Origin: Erysipelotrichaceae bacterium
GTDB taxonomy: Bacteria > Bacillota_I > Bacilli_A > Erysipelotrichales > Erysipelotrichaceae
Assembly: GCA_003446295.1 (NCBI GenBank)
Contig: DMBB01000098.1
Location: forward strand, 1 to 6,582
Length of the DNA stretch: 6,582 nt
Direction: 5' to 3'
Positions 1 through 5,518 of this stretch are shown in pieces (the stretch's first letter is position 1; each line of letters starts with the position of its first letter). A model generated the notes under the pieces. It saw only the letters and a program-made list of their open reading frames with translations. It did not search any database and was not told where the DNA came from. The position numbers and the translations under genes are program-made.

Positions 1-3000
1 GAAGAAGGCAAGCATGTCATCGGTGATTATATTTATTACCTGACAGACAGCGAAGCTTCTTTGATCGGCTATGTCAATAAACCTTCGGATGTCATCATAC
101 CGGCATATGTCAATGATCTGCCGGTGACTTCCATCAAAGAAGGTGCGTTCAAGGATCATACAGAGATTGAGACAGTCGTGCTTCCGGACACGCTGCTGAG
201 CATCGGCAGTTACGCATTCATGGGCTGTTCTAATCTGAATGCAGTATCATTTGGAAACAGCCTGCAGGAGATCGGCCCGGGCGCTTTCCTGGACTGCGGT
301 TCACTGACGTCGATCAGTCTGCCTGCAAGTCTTAGCCGTGAAAACGACATTGACTGGGAATACAGTGAAGGTCCGTTCTCGAACTGCTGGAACCTTCGGG
401 ATGTAACCTTTGAGCAGGATAAAACAGGGTCATCATTCTGGATGATCCCGGACGGACTGTTCAAAGACTGTTTCGGTCTGGAAGAGATCACGCTGCCGAT
501 ATCAGTTCATACGATCGGCGCATATGCATTTGCCAATTGTTCAAATCTCAGAACAGTTCAGCTGCCGGAAACTATGGAAATGATCAGCAGAGGAGCGTTT
601 GAATATTGTGAACATCTGGAACGCCTGGATGGTCTTAGCTATCTGCATGATGCCGGACCTAACGCCTTCAGTATGTGCGATAAGCTGAAGGAGGCAGAAT
701 TTGTATCCTCAATGGACCATCTTGCGGACGGCCTGTTCCGTAACTGCGGTTCTCTTGCAAAAGTCATTCTGTCTTCACAGGTACTGAATGAAAACGATTC
801 TTATGGCGCCGGTCCGTTAGCCGGATGTTACGGTCTGAAAGAGATCAGCATCCTGCAGGATGTGATCCCTGAGAACGGTGCAATACCGGCCGGATTGTTC
901 AGGGAGTGCACAGGTCTCAGAAGCTTTGAGATCCCTTCATTTGTCGCAAAGATCAGAAACAATGCATTCGAAGCATCAGGTCTGCAGAGCATCGTCATCC
1001 CGGATACTGTCGAAGAGATCGATGAGTATGCTTTCAGAGACTGCGGAATGCTGAGTAATGTTACGTTAAGCAAAAATCTGAAAACACTTCCTTCCGGACT
1101 GTTCAAAAACTGTACATCTCTGGAAGAGATCGAACTGCCGGCAAGCCTGAGCGGCAATGTACCGGAAGGTTCACCATATGAAGGTCCTTTCTCCAGCTGT
1201 ACCGGTCTGAAGACTGTAACATTTGAAGAAGGATTCAAGATGATCCCGAATCAGCTGTTCAAAGGCTGCACCGGACTGAGACAGATCCATATTCCTGAAA
1301 CAGTCACACACATTGGTGAGAACACATTTGAAAATACACAGCTGACAGACGTCTGGATGACCTGCCTTCTTGAAAAAGTCGGAGATTCTGCATTCAAATT
1401 GTCAGAAACAGCAGTATATGGACTTCATGTTCACTATGCCGGCACACCGGAACAGTGGAAGAACCTCATGATCGGAATCAATAATGAGTCACTCACATAC
1501 AATGAGCCGGAATATTCAGACCCGATCGAATCGATCACGTTTGATCCGTCAGATTATATGCTGGACATCGGAACAGAATATGATCTCAGCCCTGTGATCA
1601 AACCTGAGATCTATGCATCCGTTCAGCTTGTCTGGTCATCCAGTGACAGCGAGATCGTTTCCGTTGATGAAACAGGACATATCATTGTGAAAGCACCGGG
1701 AGAAGCGATCATTACTGCTTCACTTGGTTCTGTTTCCGGATCACTGAAGGCTACCGTCAATGATCACATTCAATTTGATTACGTATTGAATGAGGACGGC
1801 GGCATTACACTCACAAGATACAGCGGAAGCGAAGAACACGCTGTTATTCCCCGGGAAATTAACGGAGTCCCTGTCACACAGATCGGGGACGGCGCATTCA
1901 AGGACAGCACAACGCTGAAGACAGTGGAAATGCCGGATACGATCGAAGTGATCGGAGCAGAAGCGTTCGCCGGCTGTGCAGTATTGGAAGAGGTCAATAT
2001 CCCTGATGGCGTGACAAAGATCGGAGACAGTGCATTCTATGGATGCAGTTCTCTGGATCATGTAATGATGCCGGATACCGTTGCGGACATGGAGGAACAG
2101 GTGTTCTCTCACTGCGGATCACTGAAAGATATTCGTCTGAGTGAAGCTCTCACAGAGATCCCTGCAGAGAGTTTCTATAACTGTACATCTCTGGAAGAGA
2201 TCGTGATCCCGGATCATGTCACAGTCATCGGCAGACAGGCTTTTGAAGGATGTGCACTGCTGTCGCATGCAGTTCTGCCTGCATCACTTGAAACCGTAGA
2301 AACAGGAGCCTTCAATGAGGTGTCTGAAGAGATCACTGTTGATTACAATGGCAGAAGATATCTCTGGGAACAGATCAGCTTTGAAGAAGGAAACGAGATC
2401 ATTCAGACAGCGGAAGTCATCTGCCATCCCGCTCAGGAAGACAAGATCCCTGCTGAAACACCGGTTATCCGATATCAGAATGAACAGGGTGTCATGTACA
2501 AGGCGTCAGCTGAAACAACTGTTAAAGATGGAACAGTTATCTCACTGACATCTGCCGGAGAAGGAGAACTGCGGTATACACTGGATGGAAGTGATCCTTA
2601 CAGCAGCGGTATCCTGTATACATCCGAGATCATCCTGAAGTTTGCGAATGACAGCAGGATCACAGTGAAGGCAGCGGTCGTTCCGTCAGAGGACAGTGAA
2701 TACCGCAGCAGCTCCGCAGCTGAAGCAGTCTTCATCAGAAAGCAGAATACCTGGCAGGAAGATCCGGGAGATGTAACAAGACCTGATGCTGAAGAAGTCA
2801 GTGAAGTGATCCCGGAAGGCATCTGGGTCACCGGAACTGATCAGGAATTCGTCTATAACGGAAAAGCACAGACATTCAGCAGTCTGAATGTCTATGACGG
2901 CAACAAACTGCTGAAAAAGAATAAGGACTATACAGTCAGATATACAGACAACCGTAATACATACGGAACACCGCTTCTGACGATCACTGGCAAGGGAAAC

Positions 3001-4638
3001 TATACGGAAACGATCGAGATCCCGTTTGTGATCAGACAGGCAGACCTTGCGGAAGCAGCTGTGTCCGATCTGTCGGTCACATACACTGCGGCATTAAAAG
3101 ATCCCTCACCGGCTGTTGCTTACAACGGTCTGAAGCTCAAAGAAGGAACAGATTACATTATCGAAAACAGACCGACTACAGCAGAGCTTGAAGCAGGCGG
3201 TATGTTTGAACTGGTACTGACAGGAATCAATGATTTCTATGGTACCCGGACAGTTATGATGTATGTTTCACCTGAAGCGGTCAGGACAGTGACCGTATCG
3301 AAGGTTTCTGTCAGCAAGATCTCCCCCGTAACATTCGTCAAAGGGCAGAAGGTCGATCCTGCTTCCCTAACAACGACAGGAGGAGCACCGCTGTCATTCA
3401 AGTACAGCAAGAAGGAACTGAACGAAGAACAGTACACACTGTTTGTCACAAATGACGAGAAGCCGGGAACAGCATATCTCGTCATGAGCGGTACAGGCAT
3501 TCCGAATGAAAGCGGCATTGCTTTCACCGGAACAAAGAAGATCAGCTTCAGGATTACCGGACCGGCAATTAAGACAAGTGTCAGGGCATCTGAAACAGTC
3601 TTCCCTTACGATGGCCATACCAAGTCACTTGTCCTGCTGGATAATGAGACAGATGAAGTTCTGACAGAAGGAACGGATTACACCATTACCTGGAATAAGA
3701 AGCCGGTCAATGCCGGGAAGTATACAGCAGCCGTAAAAGGTATTACCTATACCGGAAGTATGAAGCTGGCAGTTACGGTAACACCTGCTGCAGAAAACAT
3801 TGCTTATTCCTACAGCAGTCAGTATGTGAAAGGCGGAAGTCCTACAGTTACTGTCAGATGCTGCGGACTGCTCCTGAAGAAGGGAACAGACTATACCGTG
3901 ACATACGGGAAACTGACTGGACTGACCCAGACACTGACCATTAAGATGAAGGGCAACTACAGCGGTACATTCAGCGAAACTGCAGCATTTGATCCGAAGG
4001 ATCTCAGTGAAGTAACGATGAGTGTCAAAGATTCTGCTTATTCATCCAAAGCAGGCAAAAACTATGTTCAGCCAGTGCTGACCGATACCAACGGAAAGGT
4101 GCTCAAAGCAGGAACTGATTATGAAAAACCTGTATCCGGCAGTGAAGCATATACCTATGTGAAAGACACACAGGTAACTGTCGGGACCGGGACAAAAGCA
4201 GTGAAGGAATACCGTGCAGCAGGTGAAGCTGTCAGAAAGACAGATATCATTCCTGCCGGTACAATGATCAGAGTTACGGCAAAGGCGAAAGGAAACTATA
4301 CCGGCTCGATCAGTGCCGTATACATGGTGATCTCAGCCGCAAACAGACTGACCGGTGCCAAGGTAACTGTGAAGGAAACATATGAGTATACCGGAAAGGC
4401 GATCGTTCCTTCCGTCAATGATATTGAAGTGATCCTGAAAGACGGTACGGTTCTTTCACCGGAAGACTTCGAGATCATCTCTGTTTCCGGCAACATCAAA
4501 CCTTCGAAGAAAGCAAAGGTAACAGTCAGAGGCGTCAACGGCAGAGGATACGGAGGCACAGCTTCAGGTCTCTTCACGATCGTACGTCAGGCTATGGAAC
4601 TTACAGCAGAAGAAACAGAAAACACATACAACCATTAA
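1..4638 (+). CDS. BspA-like leucine-rich-repeat surface protein, 5'-truncated by window edge
   Basis: The reading frame is open from base 1, so the true start, and presumably the signal peptide, lie upstream. A TTG at 61 is in frame but has no ribosome site and lies inside a conserved LRR cap, so it is not the start. The 1545 visible codons encode, by window residue, an LRR N-cap (about 1-46), about 17 BspA-type LRRs with a C-cap (47-500), a Big_2-like Ig domain (507-586), a second N-cap and LRR block (about 589-801), a chitobiase-C-terminal-like domain with YTLDGSDP (820-914), seven beta-rich modules (941-1530) and a short acidic tail ending ENTYNH. BspA-like proteins are secreted or surface proteins linked to adhesion to host matrix or other bacteria; that role here is inference. 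No LPXTG motif, C-terminal membrane helix or catalytic domain is visible. There are no internal stops or frameshifts. A terminator follows 10 bases after the stop. Confidence 0.93.
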   Translation, partial: EEGKHVIGDYIYYLTDSEASLIGYVNKPSDVIIPAYVNDLPVTSIKEGAFKDHTEIETVVLPDTLLSIGSYAFMGCSNLNAVSFGNSLQEIGPGAFLDCGSLTSISLPASLSRENDIDWEYSEGPFSNCWNLRDVTFEQDKTGSSFWMIPDGLFKDCFGLEEITLPISVHTIGAYAFANCSNLRTVQLPETMEMISRGAFEYCEHLERLDGLSYLHDAGPNAFSMCDKLKEAEFVSSMDHLADGLFRNCGSLAKVILSSQVLNENDSYGAGPLAGCYGLKEISILQDVIPENGAIPAGLFRECTGLRSFEIPSFVAKIRNNAFEASGLQSIVIPDTVEEIDEYAFRDCGMLSNVTLSKNLKTLPSGLFKNCTSLEEIELPASLSGNVPEGSPYEGPFSSCTGLKTVTFEEGFKMIPNQLFKGCTGLRQIHIPETVTHIGENTFENTQLTDVWMTCLLEKVGDSAFKLSETAVYGLHVHYAGTPEQWKNLMIGINNESLTYNEPEYSDPIESITFDPSDYMLDIGTEYDLSPVIKPEIYASVQLVWSSSDSEIVSVDETGHIIVKAPGEAIITASLGSVSGSLKATVNDHIQFDYVLNEDGGITLTRYSGSEEHAVIPREINGVPVTQIGDGAFKDSTTLKTVEMPDTIEVIGAEAFAGCAVLEEVNIPDGVTKIGDSAFYGCSSLDHVMMPDTVADMEEQVFSHCGSLKDIRLSEALTEIPAESFYNCTSLEEIVIPDHVTVIGRQAFEGCALLSHAVLPASLETVETGAFNEVSEEITVDYNGRRYLWEQISFEEGNEIIQTAEVICHPAQEDKIPAETPVIRYQNEQGVMYKASAETTVKDGTVISLTSAGEGELRYTLDGSDPYSSGILYTSEIILKFANDSRITVKAAVVPSEDSEYRSSSAAEAVFIRKQNTWQEDPGDVTRPDAEEVSEVIPEGIWVTGTDQEFVYNGKAQTFSSLNVYDGNKLLKKNKDYTVRYTDNRNTYGTPLLTITGKGNYTETIEIPFVIRQADLAEAAVSDLSVTYTAALKDPSPAVAYNGLKLKEGTDYIIENRPTTAELEAGGMFELVLTGINDFYGTRTVMMYVSPEAVRTVTVSKVSVSKISPVTFVKGQKVDPASLTTTGGAPLSFKYSKKELNEEQYTLFVTNDEKPGTAYLVMSGTGIPNESGIAFTGTKKISFRITGPAIKTSVRASETVFPYDGHTKSLVLLDNETDEVLTEGTDYTITWNKKPVNAGKYTAAVKGITYTGSMKLAVTVTPAAENIAYSYSSQYVKGGSPTVTVRCCGLLLKKGTDYTVTYGKLTGLTQTLTIKMKGNYSGTFSETAAFDPKDLSEVTMSVKDSAYSSKAGKNYVQPVLTDTNGKVLKAGTDYEKPVSGSEAYTYVKDTQVTVGTGTKAVKEYRAAGEAVRKTDIIPAGTMIRVTAKAKGNYTGSISAVYMVISAANRLTGAKVTVKETYEYTGKAIVPSVNDIEVILKDGTVLSPEDFEIISVSGNIKPSKKAKVTVRGVNGRGYGGTASGLFTIVRQAMELTAEETENTYNH
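139..1500 (+). repeat. LRR block 1: about 17 BspA-type (LRR_5) repeats plus C-cap
   Basis: Degenerate repeats of about 22-24 residues follow the pattern xxAFxxCxxLxxVxLPxxVxxIG, as in GAFLDCGSLTSISLP and YAFANCSNLRTVQLP. Three units carry longer irregular loops ahead of a GPF/GPL start (Gly codons at 370, 811 and 1183), giving a higher-order period. The block closes with an HYAGTPEQWKNLMIG segment at 1432-1476, which matches the YYxGTxxQWxxIxIG cap commonly seen at the end of BspA-like LRR arrays. The segment before 139 (GDYIYYL to DLPVTSI) resembles the usual N-cap, so the solenoid probably begins at the left edge of the window. Confidence 0.9.
1519..1758 (+). other. Big_2-like bacterial immunoglobulin domain within the LRR protein
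   Basis: About 80 residues between the two LRR blocks show the Big_2 signature: an opening IESITFDPSDYMLDIG strand pair, a central WSSSDSEIVSVDETGHI, then VKAPGEAIITA and a closing KATV strand. The order WxSSDxxIVxVDxxGxIxxxxxGxAxITA is characteristic of this family. Its likely role is a rigid spacer between the two solenoids; some family members in adhesins bind host ligands, which cannot be judged here. Confidence 0.87.
1888..2403 (+). repeat. LRR block 2: six BspA-type repeats plus C-cap
   Basis: A fresh N-cap (FDYVLNEDGGITLTRYSG, then INGVPVTQIG, about 1771-1887) leads into six repeats of about 23 residues, starting DGAFKDSTTLKTVEMP and ending RQAFEGCALLSHAVLP. A cap-like segment, VDYNGRRYLWEQISFEEGN, follows at about 2338-2394 and parallels the cap of block 1. 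Unlike block 1 the repeats are regular, with no GPF-type insertions. Confidence 0.88.
2458..2742 (+). other. chitobiase/hexosaminidase C-terminal-like (CHB_HEX_C_1) domain in the LRR protein
   Basis: The segment shows the family's hallmark YTLDGSDP (window residues 859-866), preceded by VKDGTVISLTSAGEGELR and followed by GILYTSEIIL, then RITVKAAVV and a closing AEAVFI strand. This fold is a small beta-sandwich often found as an accessory domain in glycan-acting and surface proteins. No glycosidase domain accompanies it, so a structural or binding role is inferred. Confidence 0.83.
2821..4590 (+). repeat. seven divergent beta-rich stalk modules in the C-terminal third of the LRR protein
   Basis: I divide this stretch into modules at about 2821-3039, 3040-3270, 3271-3561, 3562-3789, 3790-3990, 3991-4335 and 4336-4590. 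The clearest copies share a pattern of YNGK or YTGK near the start, then a KxGTDYTVTY-type segment, then TGKGNYTGT and a final F-x-I strand. Examples are KNKDYTVRY with ITGKGNYTETIEI, EGTDYTITW, KKGTDYTVTY with KMKGNYSGTF, and KAKGNYTGSI. Similar tandem Ig-like modules are common in Bacillota surface proteins. The sixth is enlarged by a loop rich in Lys, Ala and Val, and the third lacks the GNY motif. Module borders are by eye. Confidence 0.7.
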
Positions 4639-4648
4639 ACCAATACTG

Positions 4649-4681
4649 CAGCACAGGGATGATCATCTCTGTGCTGTTTTT
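4649..4681 (+). terminator. intrinsic terminator after the BspA-like gene
   Basis: An 8-bp perfect stem, CAGCACAG (4649-4656) with CTGTGCTG (4669-4676), extends inward through a G-T pair and three more pairs to a four-base GATC loop. A run of five T (4677-4681) follows directly. It starts 10 bases after the stop codon, which suits a Rho-independent terminator and separates this gene from the next. Confidence 0.9.
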
Positions 4682-4684
4682 CAG

Positions 4685-4716
4685 TTGTCGTCAACATTAC
4701 GGAAACTATGTAAAAT
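4685..4716 (+). promoter_or_regulatory. weak candidate promoter for the CxCxxC protein gene
   Basis: TTGTCG (4685-4690) could serve as -35. TAAAAT (4711-4716) is a good -10 match, but the spacing is 20 bases; the better spaced TATGTA (4707-4712, 16 bases) is a poor match. A promoter is expected here because a strong terminator lies just upstream and the gene follows 40 bases downstream, but the exact boxes are uncertain. Confidence 0.35.
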
Positions 4717-4743
4717 GAATATGAATACTGCAAAACTGTGTTC

Positions 4744-4748
4744 AGGAG
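4744..4748 (+). promoter_or_regulatory. ribosome binding site that fixes the start of the CxCxxC protein
   Basis: AGGAG lies seven bases before ATG 4756. An in-frame GTG at 4738 is upstream of this site and has no comparable Shine-Dalgarno sequence, so the ATG is chosen. Confidence 0.85.
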
Positions 4749-4755
4749 TCAGGCA

Positions 4756-5151
4756 ATGGATGTAAGAAAAACAAAACATTATTATGACGTATCAGCCGGT
4801 GATCAAGTCTGCACCTGTGATTACTGCAGGAACTATGTCAAAGAGATCAGACATGCATATCCTGAACTGTCAGAATATCTGGAAACAATGGGGATCAACA
4901 TAGAAAAGCCGTTTGAAACAATGCCCATCGAACCGGATGAATCCGGACATATTACTGATATCGGATCTCAGTATGTGGTTATGGGTGATCCGTCTGAGTT
5001 TCAGGAAACCGATATCTCCGGGGTTCATATCGGTATAGCGGATTCTCATCCGATGACAGATCTGCAGGAAGAGCATTTTGTACTGGAAGTGTCAGAGGTT
5101 GATCTGAAATGGACGATCGGGCAGGATACTCAGAAAGACAATGGAGCATAA
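4756..5151 (+). CDS. conserved hypothetical cytoplasmic protein with CxCxxC cluster
   Basis: A protein of 131 residues starting at ATG 4756, set by AGGAG seven bases upstream. It has no signal peptide or membrane segment, so it should be cytoplasmic, and it is acidic overall. The N-terminal part holds VCTCDYCRNYVKEI with Cys19, Cys21 and Cys24, its only cysteines; with His8, His33, His98 or His107 these could bind a metal, but that is inference. Further on are EKPFETMPIEPDESG, SQYVVMG, IGIADSHP, EEHFVLEV and LKWTI. From memory this overall pattern recurs in small uncharacterised proteins of Bacillota; I cannot name a family or function. It stands alone between two large secreted-protein genes, with a terminator on each side, so an operon link is unlikely. 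It looks intact. Confidence 0.88.
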   Translation: MDVRKTKHYYDVSAGDQVCTCDYCRNYVKEIRHAYPELSEYLETMGINIEKPFETMPIEPDESGHITDIGSQYVVMGDPSEFQETDISGVHIGIADSHPMTDLQEEHFVLEVSEVDLKWTIGQDTQKDNGA

Positions 5152-5242
5152 GCTGATTCCTTGTACATTTGTTTGTGCCGGTTAAAGTTGTAAAAATATC
5201 AACACGGCTGCTCAAAAAAATAATAGAAGAACCAGTGTGAGC

Positions 5243-5289
5243 GCATCCCGATCACTGCAATAACTGTGCAGAGATAGGGATGTCTTTTT
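5243..5289 (+). terminator. intrinsic terminator downstream of the CxCxxC protein gene
   Basis: GCATCCC (5243-5249) pairs with GGGATGT (5277-5283, one G-T pair). The helix continues after one mismatch with three pairs and, after a second mismatch, with CTGCA/TGCAG (5255-5259 with 5267-5271) closing a seven-base loop. Five T (5285-5289) follow one base after the stem. It lies about 90 bases past the stop codon, leaving a rather long 3' untranslated stretch in which I see no gene. Confidence 0.82.
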
Positions 5290-5336
5290 ATAGTGTTACA
5301 TTTTCGCTGTTTTTGTATGAACATGATAGTTCGGCT

Positions 5337-5365
5337 CTGATTTCCCGGTCGTAGTACGATATACT
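5337..5365 (+). promoter_or_regulatory. candidate sigma-A-type promoter for the second secreted protein gene
   Basis: CTGATT (5337-5342) as a weak -35 and TATACT (5360-5365) as a good -10 are separated by exactly 17 bases. Transcription would start near 5372, giving a leader of about 60 AT-rich bases before the start codon. The spacer contains an 11-base inverted repeat, listed separately. Only the -10 is convincing by itself. Confidence 0.45.
5349..5359. promoter_or_regulatory. inverted repeat in the promoter spacer, possible operator
   Basis: TCGTA-G-TACGA is a perfect 5+5 inverted repeat around one central base and abuts the TATACT -10 candidate. A protein bound there would cover the RNA polymerase spacer region. 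The repeat is short and could be chance; no second copy was noticed in the window. Confidence 0.35.
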
Positions 5366-5386
5366 TTAATTAATATAAATTATCAA

Positions 5387-5398
5387 CAATAATTATTG
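5387..5398. repeat. 12-bp perfect palindrome in the leader of the second secreted protein gene
   Basis: CAATAATTATTG is its own reverse complement. It sits about 15 bases downstream of the inferred transcription start, in a strongly AT-rich stretch (5359-5407) that also contains TTAATTAA (5366-5373). It could be an operator or simply a product of the AT-rich composition. Confidence 0.3.
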
Positions 5399-5424
5399 AT
5401 CAAATATCATGCACAAGCACTGAG

Positions 5425-5429
5425 GGAGG
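5425..5429 (+). promoter_or_regulatory. strong ribosome binding site of the second secreted protein gene
   Basis: GGAGG, within GAGGGAGG (5422-5429), ends five bases before ATG 5435. It supports this start together with the signal peptide that begins there. Confidence 0.85.
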
Positions 5430-5434
5430 CTCGT

Positions 5435-5518
5435 ATGAACAAGCTATTGAAACAGTTGCTGGCTGTGCTGCTGTCATTACAGACATCACTGTCCGGTATT
5501 TCAACGACTGCTCTTGCC
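5435..5518 (+). other. Sec signal peptide coding region
   Basis: The first 28 residues are MNKLLKQ (basic n-region), a hydrophobic core LLAVLLSLQTSLSGIS, and a c-region ending in TALA before EEE. A-L-A fits the signal peptidase I rule, so cleavage is expected between residues 28 and 29. There is no lipobox Cys. Confidence 0.88.

Noticed and set aside
61..63. TTG at 61 as the start of the large gene
   Set aside because: The frame is open to base 1, the codons before it encode a typical LRR N-cap (GDYIYYLTDSEAS), and no ribosome binding site precedes it.
210..4577. Several minus-strand frames of 68-136 residues opposite the BspA-like gene, and a + strand frame at 2315-2548
   Set aside because: All overlap a clearly coding, domain-rich frame, show no recognisable domains and lack good ribosome sites.
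4738..4740. GTG start for the CxCxxC protein
   Set aside because: The AGGAG site lies downstream of it and is correctly spaced for ATG 4756; nothing similar precedes the GTG.
5187..5203. Small inverted repeat GTTG…CAAC followed by an A-run at 5214-5220
   Set aside because: The stem is only four pairs and the A-run is too far from any hairpin to act as a reverse-strand terminator.
5152..5434. Riboswitch, small RNA or additional small gene in the longest intergenic gap
   Set aside because: Apart from the terminator, promoter candidate and palindromes listed, I see no conserved RNA motif and no frame longer than a few codons with a ribosome site.
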